A DNA stretch of 64,000 nt from CAWDLX01 sp046728155 (GTDB taxonomy: Bacteria; Actinomycetota; Actinomycetes; Mycobacteriales; Micromonosporaceae): the NCBI GenBank assembly GCA_046728155.1, contig JBKPDY010000031.1, positions 21,383 to 85,382 on the forward strand, read 5' to 3'. Positions 1 through 8,206 of the stretch are shown piece by piece. Each line of letters starts with the position of its first letter. Positions within the stretch are counted from its first letter, which is position 1. The notes beneath the pieces are model-generated. The model saw only the letters and a list, made by a program, of their open reading frames with translations, made no database searches and had not been told where the DNA came from. The position numbers were made by a program, and so were the translations under genes.

Positions 1-441
1 GTCAAACCGGACATCGCCGTCATCATGATCGGCGCCTGGGACGTGTTCGACCTGACCCTCGACTCTGGGACGTTGACCTTCGCATCTCCGGCCTGGGACG
101 CGAACTTCCTCTCCCAGCTCGACATGGGCGTCCAGACCCTGCGTGCGGACTCGACCGAGGTCGCGCTCTCGCTGCTCCCGTGCTACCGGCCGGTCCCGCG
201 CAGCGCCGGCTACTGGCCCGAACGTGGCGACGACCCGCGGACGCGACATGTCAACGATCTCTTGCGGATCGAGGCGAGCCGTTTCCCCGACCAGGTGCAC
301 ACGCTCGACCCGCCGGCCCAGTTCTGTACCAACCCGACGATCGCCAAGAGCCTGTCATACCGCTGGGACGGCGTGCACTACTACAAGCCCGGCGCCGCCC
401 TCTACTTCAAGGCGGTCCTCCCTCAACTCGTGAAGCTGTGA
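1..441 (+). CDS. SGNH-type acyl-esterase/acyltransferase C-terminal domain (5' partial)
   Basis: The frame is open from base 1 and stops at 439-441, so only about the last 146 residues are present. The segment reads like the SGNH hydrolase domain fused to the C-terminus of many acyltransferase-3 (OafA-like) membrane proteins. A strand ending in 'MIGAWDVFD' fits a late SGNH block, and 'WDGVHYYKPGA' supplies the Asp-x-x-His catalytic pair of block V. The catalytic serine and any membrane part lie upstream of the window. The likely role is O-acyl modification of an envelope glycan, inferred from the family. A hairpin element follows the stop by about 20 bases. Confidence 0.7.
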   Translation, partial: VKPDIAVIMIGAWDVFDLTLDSGTLTFASPAWDANFLSQLDMGVQTLRADSTEVALSLLPCYRPVPRSAGYWPERGDDPRTRHVNDLLRIEASRFPDQVHTLDPPAQFCTNPTIAKSLSYRWDGVHYYKPGAALYFKAVLPQLVKL

Positions 442-459
442 CCGACCCCTCGGCCAGCC

Positions 460-523
460 AAGATCCGTTTCTTCCGCACGAACGTCAAGAAAACCGCGCG
501 TTCTCGCAGACGAAACAGATCTT
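460..523. repeat. 64-bp imperfect palindromic element, copy 1
   Basis: The outer arms AAGATCCGTTTCTTCCG and (reverse complement) AAGATCTGTTTCGTCTG pair with few mismatches. An inner GAACG/CGTTC pair encloses an A-rich loop containing AGAAAAC. A second copy of the same length and layout lies at 19333-19397 with about three quarters identity. It sits just after the SGNH stop and before the end of glnD, so it may also act as a terminator. Confidence 0.7.
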
Positions 524-636
524 CAGCCGGCGGCGACCGCTCATGATCGGTGTCGGACGGAAAGCGGTGCGGACCGACGTCCTGAGTATCTCTCGCCGAT
601 CTTGCTGCCTGGACTCCAGTTGTCTGAGCCGGTTGC

Positions 637-2946
637 TCAGCCTGTGGCCGGCATGGCTGCGGCGAGTACGGCACTCTCCACTGTGGACCTCGCCACGGCG
701 GACGACCAGTCGCCCACAAGGTAGAAGGCGTCCACCACATCAGCGCCCAGCGTCGAGATACGGGCGGCCCGGACGTTGGCGCCGGCCAGTTCCAGGGCAT
801 GGGCCACGCGGTGGAGGAGGCCGACATCGTCCGCTGCCCGTAGCTCGAGGATGGTGGCGTCGGTCGCCCGGTCGACCGCCCATACCACCCGGGCGGGAGC
901 CGCTTCCCGGCCGGCGCCGGCCCGCGGCCGGCCCGTACTGCGGACCCTCGCGGCGAGAGCCTGGTCGACTCTCAGCTCGCCGTTGACGGCCCGGGTGAGG
1001 TCGGTGGCGAGACGGTGCCGGTCCGCGCCGGCGGCATCGCGGGGCTGGACCCGGCAGGCGACGACGGCGACCGGACCCGAGGCACCATCGACGGTCGCGG
1101 TGTCGGCCGAGACGACATCGAGCCGGTGCAGGGTCAGGCAGCCCGCGACGGCGGCGAGCAGGCCTGGGCGGTCGGTGGCCGCGACGACCACGCGGTCCGG
1201 CGCGATCTCGATCGCGGGCAGCGCGTTGGCCACCAGTGGCGAGTGACGCACGTCCGGCTGCAGGGGCGGCGCGATCGAGCCGGTGACCAGCGCCGCCCGG
1301 ACCCGCGTCACGAGATCGGCGACGAGCCGCTCCTTCCACGCCGACCAGGCGGCCGGGCCCGTCGCGACCGCGTCAGCGCGGCTCAACGCGTGCAACAGCT
1401 CCAGGGTTCCGACATCGCCGACCACCTCTGCCACGTGCCGTACGGTCTGCGGATCACCCAGGTCCCGACGGGTGGCGATGTCGGGCAGCAGCAGGTGCCA
1501 CCGCACGAGAGCGCCGATCTCGGCCACATCATCGGCCGGCAACCCGATCGACTCGGCGATTCCGGTGGCTATCTCAACGCCGACGAGCGAGTGGTCGCCG
1601 CGCAGTCCCTTGCCGATGTCGTGCAGGAGCGCACCGAGGAAGAGCAGGTCGGGTCGGGCTACCTCGCGGGCAGACCGGGCCGCGGCCGCCACACACTCGA
1701 TGAGGTGACGGTCCAATGTGTACTTGTGTACCGGGTTGTGCTGTGGTGCGCTGCGTACCCGCGCCCACTCCGGCAGCCACGCGGTGACCAGACCGAAACG
1801 GTCACAAGCCTCCCATGTGGACACCAGCGCCGGACCCGAGCCAAGCAGCTGGGCGAAGGCGGCGCGGGCCGCTTCCGGCCATGGCCGAGGTAATGGCGGG
1901 CAGTGCCGGGCCAGCCACTCCAACGTTCCGGGCGAGATGCGAAGGCCGTGGCGAGCCGCTGCGGCAGCGATACGCAGCGAGAGCGTCGGGTCGACGATCG
2001 GGGTCACCGCGGCCCGGGCCAGCACAACCTCGCCATCCTGCGCGACCACGTCGGGGGCGATCGGAGTCCGCACCGGCGGTCCACTGCGCCGTCCGCCGTG
2101 GCGCTGGGCGGCGAGCCACCGCTCGGTGGCCCGAAGTGAGTCGTCGACCGCGTAGGCGATCGCCCGCGCGTCGTCGGCGATACGGCGCCGCAGCGCCGCC
2201 GGTCCGGCGACGCCAAGCACTGCGGCAACCTCATCAAGATCCTCGACAAAGACCCGGTCGCGACGGCGTCTGGCCACGAGGTGCAGGCCGTCGCGCACAT
2301 CGAGCAGGCGGGTGTACGCGGCCCGGACCGGCGGCCGCCACGCATCGGCAACCTGGGCGTAGCCGATGCCGCGCAGGACCCGCACATCGCGCAGGCCGCC
2401 CCGTGCCTCCTTGATGTCACCATCGAGCAGGAACGCGAGCTCACCCTGCTGGCGCCACCGTTGGGTGGTCAGCTCCCGCAGGACCGGCAGATGCGACCGT
2501 GCGTGCCGGCGCCATAGCACCTGAGCGGCCTCGCGCAGCTCCGCGCTGAGCGACGGGTCGCCGGCGACGTGTCGGGCGTCGAGCAGCCCGAGCCCCGCCT
2601 TGGTGTCCTCGGTCGCCACCGGGACCACCTCTTCCGGCGTACGGACCGAATGGTCCAGCGTGAGGCCGGCATCCCAGATCGGGTACCAGATGCGTTCGGC
2701 GACGGCGGCGACATCGACGCGGCCCCGGTGGAGGAGAACAAGGTCCACATCGGAGTACGGCGCGCAATCGTGGCGCCCCAGCCCGCCGAGGGCGACCAGG
2801 GCGACGTCGGGGAGCGGCTCGTGGCACACGGCCCCCGACAGCAGATCGGCAAGCCACGCGTCGAGCGCCGCCGCACGTTGCTCGCGTGCGGCGGCGCCCA
2901 CGCCACCCGACTGCGTGACGGCAAGCGATGAATCGACAGTGGTCAT
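637..2946 (-). CDS. glnD: [Protein-PII] nucleotidyltransferase/hydrolase GlnD
   Basis: GlnD is the bifunctional enzyme that modifies and demodifies PII in response to nitrogen status; in actinobacteria the modification is adenylylation. The 769-residue product has the nucleotidyltransferase signature GGLGR at residues 54-58 with SDVD at 65-68. An HD hydrolase motif (LLHDIGKGLRGDHS) lies near residue 440, and two C-terminal ACT-like repeats occupy roughly the last 180 residues. ATG at 2946 is chosen; a TTG lies one codon upstream. It begins 8 bases after the glnK stop, so it is the last gene of amtB-glnK-glnD. A small stem-loop (CTGAGC/GCTCAG, 624-640) overlaps its stop codon. Confidence 0.93.
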   Translation of the reverse strand: MTTVDSSLAVTQSGGVGAAAREQRAAALDAWLADLLSGAVCHEPLPDVALVALGGLGRHDCAPYSDVDLVLLHRGRVDVAAVAERIWYPIWDAGLTLDHSVRTPEEVVPVATEDTKAGLGLLDARHVAGDPSLSAELREAAQVLWRRHARSHLPVLRELTTQRWRQQGELAFLLDGDIKEARGGLRDVRVLRGIGYAQVADAWRPPVRAAYTRLLDVRDGLHLVARRRRDRVFVEDLDEVAAVLGVAGPAALRRRIADDARAIAYAVDDSLRATERWLAAQRHGGRRSGPPVRTPIAPDVVAQDGEVVLARAAVTPIVDPTLSLRIAAAAARHGLRISPGTLEWLARHCPPLPRPWPEAARAAFAQLLGSGPALVSTWEACDRFGLVTAWLPEWARVRSAPQHNPVHKYTLDRHLIECVAAAARSAREVARPDLLFLGALLHDIGKGLRGDHSLVGVEIATGIAESIGLPADDVAEIGALVRWHLLLPDIATRRDLGDPQTVRHVAEVVGDVGTLELLHALSRADAVATGPAAWSAWKERLVADLVTRVRAALVTGSIAPPLQPDVRHSPLVANALPAIEIAPDRVVVAATDRPGLLAAVAGCLTLHRLDVVSADTATVDGASGPVAVVACRVQPRDAAGADRHRLATDLTRAVNGELRVDQALAARVRSTGRPRAGAGREAAPARVVWAVDRATDATILELRAADDVGLLHRVAHALELAGANVRAARISTLGADVVDAFYLVGDWSSAVARSTVESAVLAAAMPATG

Positions 2947-2954
2947 CAACCGGC

Positions 2955-3293
2955 TCAGAGCGCGTCGAGCCCGCGCTCACCGGTGCGGACCCGGACGACC
3001 TCCTCGACCGAGGTGACCCAGACCTTGCCATCACCGATCTTGCCGGTACGGGCCGCGGAGACGATCGCGTCGACCACCTTGTCCGCGTCGATTTCGTCGA
3101 TGAGCACGTCGACGCGGATCTTCGGTAGGAACTCGACCGTGTACTCGGCGCCCCGGTAGACCTCGGTGTGCCCCTTCTGGCGTCCGTAGCCCTGCACCTC
3201 GCTGACGGTCATCCCGGATACGCCCATCGCGTGCAACGCATCCCGGACCGCGTCGAGCTGATGCGGCTTGAACACCGCTGTCACAAGCTTCAT
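2955..3293 (-). CDS. glnK: Nitrogen regulatory PII protein GlnK/GlnB
   Basis: This is a trimeric PII signal protein that senses 2-oxoglutarate and ATP/ADP and controls AmtB. The product is exactly 112 residues, the usual family length. The T-loop carries GHTEVYRGAEY with Tyr51 at the modification site, and the C-terminal signature TGKIGDGKVWV is intact. The gene lies 32 bases downstream of amtB and 8 bases upstream of glnD. The amtB-glnK linkage points to the GlnK-type role of binding and blocking the ammonium channel. Confidence 0.96.
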   Translation of the reverse strand: MKLVTAVFKPHQLDAVRDALHAMGVSGMTVSEVQGYGRQKGHTEVYRGAEYTVEFLPKIRVDVLIDEIDADKVVDAIVSAARTGKIGDGKVWVTSVEEVVRVRTGERGLDAL

Positions 3294-3325
3294 GCTCAGA
3301 CCCTCCATGGGAAAGACGCTACGGG

Positions 3326-4723
3326 TCAGATCTTCGCGGGTTCGGCCGGCTGCTCGGCCGCGGCGTGCGCACCCGAACTGGGTGAGATCCCGGCCATCGC
3401 GTAGGCGCCGCCACCGCCACCGCCGGCGGTGGAGAAGTCGTACGCGCTCTCCGCGTGCTCGGCCACGTCGATACCCTCGATCTCGGCTTCCCGGTTCGCT
3501 CGGAACCCGATGGTGACCTTGACCAGGTACCCGATGACGAGCGCGACCACGAACGACCAGACCGTGACCAGACCGGCGCCCGTTGCCTGTGCGATCAGTT
3601 GGTGCGTCCCGCCACCGTAGAGCAGTCCCTCGTGCGGCATCAGCGTCGGCGGGAAACCGGACTGGTAGGTGGCGAAGAAACCGATCCACAGGCAGCCGAT
3701 CCAACCGCCGACGAAGTGCACACCGACGACATCGAGCGAGTCGTCGAAGCCGAGCCTGTACTTCAGACCGACCGCGAGGGCACAGATCGCCCCGGCGACG
3801 AGGCCGAGCAGGACCGCCGCGTAGGGCGCGATGTACGCGCACGCGGGGGTGATGGCGACGAGCCCGGCGACCGCCCCGGAGGACGCACCCACCAGAGTGG
3901 GTTTGCCGTTCTTGATCCACTCTACGAAGATCCAGCCCAGCAGTGCGGCCGCCGTGGCCACCTGGGTGTTGACGAACGCGATCGCGGTGGTGTTGTCGGC
4001 GGTGAGCTCGGAGCCGGCGTTGAAGCCGAACCAGCCGAACCACAGCAGACCGGCGCCGAGGGCGACGAACGGCACGTTGTGCGGGCGGAAGCTCTCCTTG
4101 GGCCAGCCGACCCGCCGCCCCAGAAGCAAGGCGAGTGCGAGCGCGGCGGCGCCAGCGTTGATGTGCACGGCGGACCCGCCGGCGAAGTCCAGCTCGCCGA
4201 TCGTCACCCCCAGGTATCCACCGCCCCAGACCATATGAGCGATCGGCAGGTACGCCAGCGTGAACCATCCTGCGGCGAAGACCAGCCAGCCAGCGAACTT
4301 GGCCCGGTCGGAGATAGCACCGCTGATCAGTGACACCGTGATGATGGCGAACATCATCTGGAAGGCCAGCACCACGTAGGTCGGGATACCCAGCGTGGGC
4401 GAACCGTTGGGGTACCCCAGATCGGATACGAAGACCTTCGTGCCGAGGTACTGGCCGAGGTTGCCGAAGACGCCGGCGGTGCTGTCGTTGATCGGCACGT
4501 CTTTGCCGAACGCGGCGCTGAAGCCGTACATCAGCCACAGGATGGAGATGAGCCCGATCGTCGCGAAGCTCATCATCATCATGTTCAGTACCGACTTCGA
4601 TCGGTTCAGCCCGCCGTAGAAGAAGGCCAGTCCGGGAGTCATGAGTAGCACGAGCGCGCTCGACGCCAACAACCAAGCGGTATCGCCGGCCGAGAGCGTC
4701 GCTGCATCAGCAACGAATCTCAC
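3326..4723 (-). CDS. amtB: Ammonium transporter AmtB
   Basis: This is an Amt/Rh ammonium channel with about 11 membrane helices and 465 residues. 'TPGLAFFYGGLNRSKSVLNMMMM' near the N-terminus is the Amt signature, and later blocks (GSAVHINAGAAAL, DVVGVHFVGGWIG) hold the twin pore histidines. I chose GTG at 4723 because GGAG lies 5 bases upstream; in-frame codons further up would add an implausible leader. The C-terminus carries a short glycine-rich tail. A double GlnR-type box lies 106-142 bases upstream, suggesting induction under nitrogen limitation with glnK and glnD. Confidence 0.95.
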   Translation of the reverse strand: MRFVADAATLSAGDTAWLLASSALVLLMTPGLAFFYGGLNRSKSVLNMMMMSFATIGLISILWLMYGFSAAFGKDVPINDSTAGVFGNLGQYLGTKVFVSDLGYPNGSPTLGIPTYVVLAFQMMFAIITVSLISGAISDRAKFAGWLVFAAGWFTLAYLPIAHMVWGGGYLGVTIGELDFAGGSAVHINAGAAALALALLLGRRVGWPKESFRPHNVPFVALGAGLLWFGWFGFNAGSELTADNTTAIAFVNTQVATAAALLGWIFVEWIKNGKPTLVGASSGAVAGLVAITPACAYIAPYAAVLLGLVAGAICALAVGLKYRLGFDDSLDVVGVHFVGGWIGCLWIGFFATYQSGFPPTLMPHEGLLYGGGTHQLIAQATGAGLVTVWSFVVALVIGYLVKVTIGFRANREAEIEGIDVAEHAESAYDFSTAGGGGGGAYAMAGISPSSGAHAAAEQPAEPAKI

Positions 4724-4828
4724 AGTTGCTCCTAAGTATCGGGACCTCCTCCCGGCCAGGGCAGCGCTGCCGCTCACCGGTTGCGCCGAAGCCTCACCCA
4801 CGGCTGTTTCGGCCAATGTCCCCGCGGC

Positions 4829-4865
4829 GTTTCCAAACCGTCACCGTGTGTTTCGTACGTGTGAC
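4829..4865 (-). promoter_or_regulatory. GlnR-like operator upstream of amtB
   Basis: Read toward amtB the sequence is GTCAC-n6-GAAAC-n5-GTGAC-n6-GAAAC. That is two successive matches to the actinobacterial GlnR consensus (gTnAC-n6-GaAAC), with one base less than usual between the two pairs. The same 231-base divergent region serves lprG on the other strand, so GlnR could affect both genes. The match is seen directly; binding is inferred. Confidence 0.8.
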
Positions 4866-4954
4866 GAACGCCGCATCAATGCCGGGTTGTTGCCGGGCTC
4901 TCCGCTCACGGTGACTCGATGGTGTGGTTTGCCGCCCACGGTTAGCATGCGGGG

Positions 4955-5650
4955 ATGCCACAACCCCGGGCGGTCCTGGCCCTCATGTCCCTTCTCACCG
5001 CCGCATTTCTGGCGCTGGCCGGCTGCAGCCACGACACGCCCGCCGCGAACCTCCCCAACGGCGCGAGCCTGCTGGCCCAGGCATCGACGGCCATGAGCAG
5101 CGTGCAGTCGGCGCACCTCGTCATCGACTCAACCGGCAAGGTCGGCTCGATCATTCTGCGCACGGCCGAAGGTGACCTGACGAAGGGAGGAGACGCCAAA
5201 GGTTCGATCAAGCTGCTGGCACTCGGACAGGTCGTCCAGCTCGACTTCGTGGTGATCAGCGGCAGCTTCTACATCAAGGGACTCACCGGCGGGTGGCAGA
5301 GGGCATCAGCCGCCGATGTCGCAACCTTCTACGATCCGTCCGGGATCCTGGACCCAAACCGAGGCATCGTCAAGCTTCTCTCCACCGCGACCGGGGCCAA
5401 CACGGAGGACACGGAGACCGTTAACGGCGTCAACACCTACCGCGTCGCGGTCAACCTGGACCCCACGGCCGTCGCCGCCATCGTGCCGGGTACCCCGAAG
5501 GGAACCGTCAGTAAGATCTGGCTGGATCAGAGCACTAAGCGGTTGGTCAAGGCAGAACTCGATGTCCCCGAATCCGCCGGGGGACCGGGTTCGGTCACCG
5601 TCAGGCTCACCGACCTGGACAAGCCGGTGACGATCAATGCACCGATCTGA
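4955..5650 (+). CDS. lprG: LppX/LprG-family triacyl-lipid-binding lipoprotein
   Basis: The 231-residue protein starts with a signal peptide ending in the lipobox LAGC (Cys about residue 24), so it is a lipid-anchored extracytoplasmic protein. The rest matches the LppX/LprA/LprF/LprG fold, with 'GASLLAQASTAMSSVQSAHLVID' following the lipobox and a 'TVSKIWLDQSTKRLVKAELDV' block. In mycobacteria LprG carries triacylated lipids and works with the P55 exporter. Here the two genes overlap by 14 bases, which supports the same pairing. The SD is weak (GCGGGG). Confidence 0.88.
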   Translation: MPQPRAVLALMSLLTAAFLALAGCSHDTPAANLPNGASLLAQASTAMSSVQSAHLVIDSTGKVGSIILRTAEGDLTKGGDAKGSIKLLALGQVVQLDFVVISGSFYIKGLTGGWQRASAADVATFYDPSGILDPNRGIVKLLSTATGANTEDTETVNGVNTYRVAVNLDPTAVAAIVPGTPKGTVSKIWLDQSTKRLVKAELDVPESAGGPGSVTVRLTDLDKPVTINAPI

Positions 5651-7208
5651 CGCCGCGACAGCCGAGGCACCAGCCCGGTCCGCGGAGTCGGCCATGCCGT
5701 TGCGACGTCGTCGGATCGCCATCGGGGTGGGCGGTGCCGCGGTCCTGCTCGCCGCGCTCGACGCGTACGTCGTGGTGACCATCCTCGCCGCGATCGGTGC
5801 GGATCTCAATCTCCCGATCAACCACCTCGAGGAGTTCACCCCGATCGTCACCGGGTACCTGCTCGGTTACGTGGCCGGGATGCCGTTGCTGGGCCGGGTA
5901 TCGGACGTCCTGGGGCGGCGGACGGTCATCCAGAGCTGCCTGGCCGGATTCCTCGCCGGTTCGGTCATCACCGCGCTCGCCCAGACCTTGCCGTTGGTCG
6001 TCACCGGCCGAGCCATCCAGGGTCTGGCTGGCGGCGCGCTCCTGCCCGTGACACTCGCCCTCGCCGGCGACCTCTGGGACCAGCGGCGCCGTCCAGTCGT
6101 CCTGGGCACCGTGGGCGCCGCACAGGAACTCGGCGCAGTGCTCGGCCCACTGTACGGCGCCGGCCTGTTCGCCGTGTTCAACACGTGGCGCGGCGTTTTC
6201 TGGGTCAACGTCCCGCTGGCAGCGCTTGCCATCGTCGCGGTCCAGATCGCGCTGCCCGGGCGCCGCAGCGAAGTCCGTTCGCCGAAGCGGCGGGTCGATC
6301 TGGTCGGGGGCATCCTCCTCGCCGTCTCGCTCGGCCTGCTCGTCGTGGGGCTGTACAACCCGGAGCCGGACAAGTCCGTTCTCCCGACGAACGGTCTCCC
6401 CCTCATCGGTGCGGGCGGCGGCGCCCTCGTGCTATTCATCGCCTGGGAGACGTTCGCCCGGAACCGGTTGGTCGACATCTCCGGGGTACCGAAGGCGCCG
6501 TTCTTCGCCACGATCGGTGCGAGCCTGGTCGCGGGCACCGCCCTGATGGTCACGCTCGTCGACATCGAGATCGTCGCGCGAGGTGAGCTCGGACTGGATT
6601 CGAACGGGGGCGCGCTGATCCTGACCCGGTTTCTCGTCGCCCTCCCGATAGGCGCGGTCCTGGGCGGTCTGCTCGCCCCCCGCCTGGGCGAACGGTGGGT
6701 CGGGGTCGGCGGCTTCCTTCTCGCCGCCGCCGCGTACTGGCTCATCTCCGGTTGGCCGCCCGACCCGCTCTCGGCGCGTCACGACCTGGTCGGGCTCTCG
6801 CTCCCCAGGCTCGATACCGACCTCGCCATCGCCGGGCTGGGCCTGGGGCTTGTGATCGCACCGCTCTCCGCGGCGGTACTTCGGGTGATGCCGGCCATTC
6901 AACACGGAGTCGCGTCCGCCGCCGTCGTGGTGGCGAGGACCATGGGCATGCTGCTGGGGCTCGCGGCACTCTCGGCGTGGGGCCTGCACCGCTTCCAGGT
7001 CATCACGGCCGACCTGAAGCAGCCTCTGCCGACCGCTGGAATGACCGACGAGCAGTTCGCTCGGAAGATGGACATTTATGAGTTCAACCTCGCCCAGGCT
7101 CTGCACAAGGAGTTCAGCGAGATATTCCTGATCACCGCGGTGCTGTGCCTGATCGGGGCTGCCGTGGCCCTGGCATTGGGCAGCCGGCGGCACGTGACCG
7201 CCTCGTGA
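5637..7208 (+). CDS. P55-like MFS lipid exporter (DHA2, about 14 TM)
   Basis: The 523-residue protein is a major facilitator of the DHA2 type. 'DAYVVVTILAAIGADL' marks TM1 and 'GRVSDVLGRRTVIQ' is the MFS loop 2-3 motif. The product length and its position directly after lprG match mycobacterial P55 (Rv1410c), which with LprG exports lipids and affects drug susceptibility. Its ATG lies inside the lprG end, so the pair should be translationally coupled. In M. tuberculosis this pair sits elsewhere; here it has been placed between amtB and ftsY. Confidence 0.88.
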   Translation: MHRSDAATAEAPARSAESAMPLRRRRIAIGVGGAAVLLAALDAYVVVTILAAIGADLNLPINHLEEFTPIVTGYLLGYVAGMPLLGRVSDVLGRRTVIQSCLAGFLAGSVITALAQTLPLVVTGRAIQGLAGGALLPVTLALAGDLWDQRRRPVVLGTVGAAQELGAVLGPLYGAGLFAVFNTWRGVFWVNVPLAALAIVAVQIALPGRRSEVRSPKRRVDLVGGILLAVSLGLLVVGLYNPEPDKSVLPTNGLPLIGAGGGALVLFIAWETFARNRLVDISGVPKAPFFATIGASLVAGTALMVTLVDIEIVARGELGLDSNGGALILTRFLVALPIGAVLGGLLAPRLGERWVGVGGFLLAAAAYWLISGWPPDPLSARHDLVGLSLPRLDTDLAIAGLGLGLVIAPLSAAVLRVMPAIQHGVASAAVVVARTMGMLLGLAALSAWGLHRFQVITADLKQPLPTAGMTDEQFARKMDIYEFNLAQALHKEFSEIFLITAVLCLIGAAVALALGSRRHVTAS

Positions 7209-7220
7209 CGATGCGCGGGG

Positions 7221-7244
7221 GTGTGCAGAGCGCGTTCTGCGCAC
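7221..7244. terminator. Stem-loop between convergent P55 and phosphotransferase genes
   Basis: GTGTGCAGA, a 5-base loop, then TTCTGCGCAC forms a nine-pair stem with one mismatch. It sits 12 bases after the P55 stop and 16 bases before the end of the converging gene. No clear T-run follows on either strand, so terminator function is inferred from position. Confidence 0.5.
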
Positions 7245-7260
7245 CGGTGTGTTCGCAGCC

Positions 7261-8049
7261 TCAGTGCAGCGCGGCTTCCAGCAGCGGGCGTTCCTGGTCG
7301 ATCAGGCGGATGTCGCGCATCGGCCGCCGCAGATGTCCTTTGTGTACGATCCGGACAAAGGCCGGTTCGCCGGCGGCGGCCATCCGGCGGATGCCCTCGA
7401 CGTGGTCGACGATGCGTGCGCGGATGGTCCCGACCAGTCGATGCCGGTCGCGCGCGATCAAGCCGTACGCGTCGGCGAAAAGCCGCAGTCGGCGGGGCCG
7501 GTCCGGGCTTCGCCAGCCGAGCGTCACCGAGTCACGATCCGAGAACAACGGGACCCAGGTCCACGCCGCATAGGCGACATCGTAGATGCGGGCACCCGGC
7601 GACGAGAGATCGAAGTCAATCAACGCGAGCGTGTCGTCCGGCCGCCAGATGACGTTGTGCGGGGCGGCGTCGTGGTGGCAGATCACCTCCGTGCCCGGCG
7701 GCGGCGGTCCGAACGACCGCCACACCGCGCCCGGCCGGGGGCGGAAGCCGTACTGGGCATCGTGGAAGCGCCGCAGCATGGTCCCGACCGCAAGCAGCGC
7801 CTCGTCGGTGACCCAATGTGCGCCCAGCGGATAGCTGCCGCACTCGCCCTCAAGATACGAGAGCACTTCGCGACCGCGCTCGTCGATGCCGAGCGCGCGA
7901 GGTGCCCCGGTGAAGCCGACGCGTTCCAGATGGCGGAGCAACGAGTGCACCGCGGGCGTCCATGGCCCGGCGTTACGGCGGACCGTGTCGCCGACACGGA
8001 CCACCGTGCTGGTGTTCCCGCCGAGGAGCGGGACCTCCTGCTGCACCAC
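7261..8049 (-). CDS. APH-family small-molecule phosphotransferase
   Basis: The protein of about 262 residues has an aminoglycoside-phosphotransferase/choline-kinase fold. The Brenner motif 'HHDAAPHNVIW' (catalytic Asp and Asn) is followed by the metal-binding 'LIDFDLSSPG'. The N-terminal ATP-binding region is short but recognisable (VVRVGDTVRR). Two consecutive GTG codons at 8049 and 8046 are the likely start, about 9 bases after GGAAAGGG; the open frame continues upstream with atypical codons. The substrate cannot be told from sequence and antibiotic resistance is not implied. Confidence 0.75.
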   Translation of the reverse strand: MVQQEVPLLGGNTSTVVRVGDTVRRNAGPWTPAVHSLLRHLERVGFTGAPRALGIDERGREVLSYLEGECGSYPLGAHWVTDEALLAVGTMLRRFHDAQYGFRPRPGAVWRSFGPPPPGTEVICHHDAAPHNVIWRPDDTLALIDFDLSSPGARIYDVAYAAWTWVPLFSDRDSVTLGWRSPDRPRRLRLFADAYGLIARDRHRLVGTIRARIVDHVEGIRRMAAAGEPAFVRIVHKGHLRRPMRDIRLIDQERPLLEAALH

Positions 8050-8127
8050 TCCCGGGCACCCTTTCCCGCCTGAGCAGACCAGGCCCGACCAATCTAGTCC
8101 GCAGCGACAAGCCGCAGCGGTTATGAC

Positions 8128-8191
8128 GTGAGCGCGAGGAGGCGAGATCCAGCGAGCCACCGCAGCCTGCGAACGGCCCTTGGCAGACGAC
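8128..8191 (+). repeat. Single diverged copy of the 62-bp GTGAGC element
   Basis: This 64-base block aligns along its whole length with the tandem 62-base units at 53130-53253, at about 80% identity with a 2-base insertion. Shared segments include GTGAGCGCGAGGA at the start and TGCGAACGG and CTTGGC near the end. It lies downstream of ftsY and upstream of the phosphotransferase start. Confidence 0.7.
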
Positions 8192-8206
8192 GCGATCGGC
8201 CGGGCG

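Noticed and set aside
5867..7244. Long minus-strand ORFs opposite the P55 gene
   Set aside because: They are reverse-strand frames of a GC-rich gene. The plus strand holds a complete MFS protein.
7261..8049. The phosphotransferase as an antibiotic-resistance gene
   Set aside because: Only the generic APH/choline-kinase motifs are present; nothing supports an aminoglycoside substrate.
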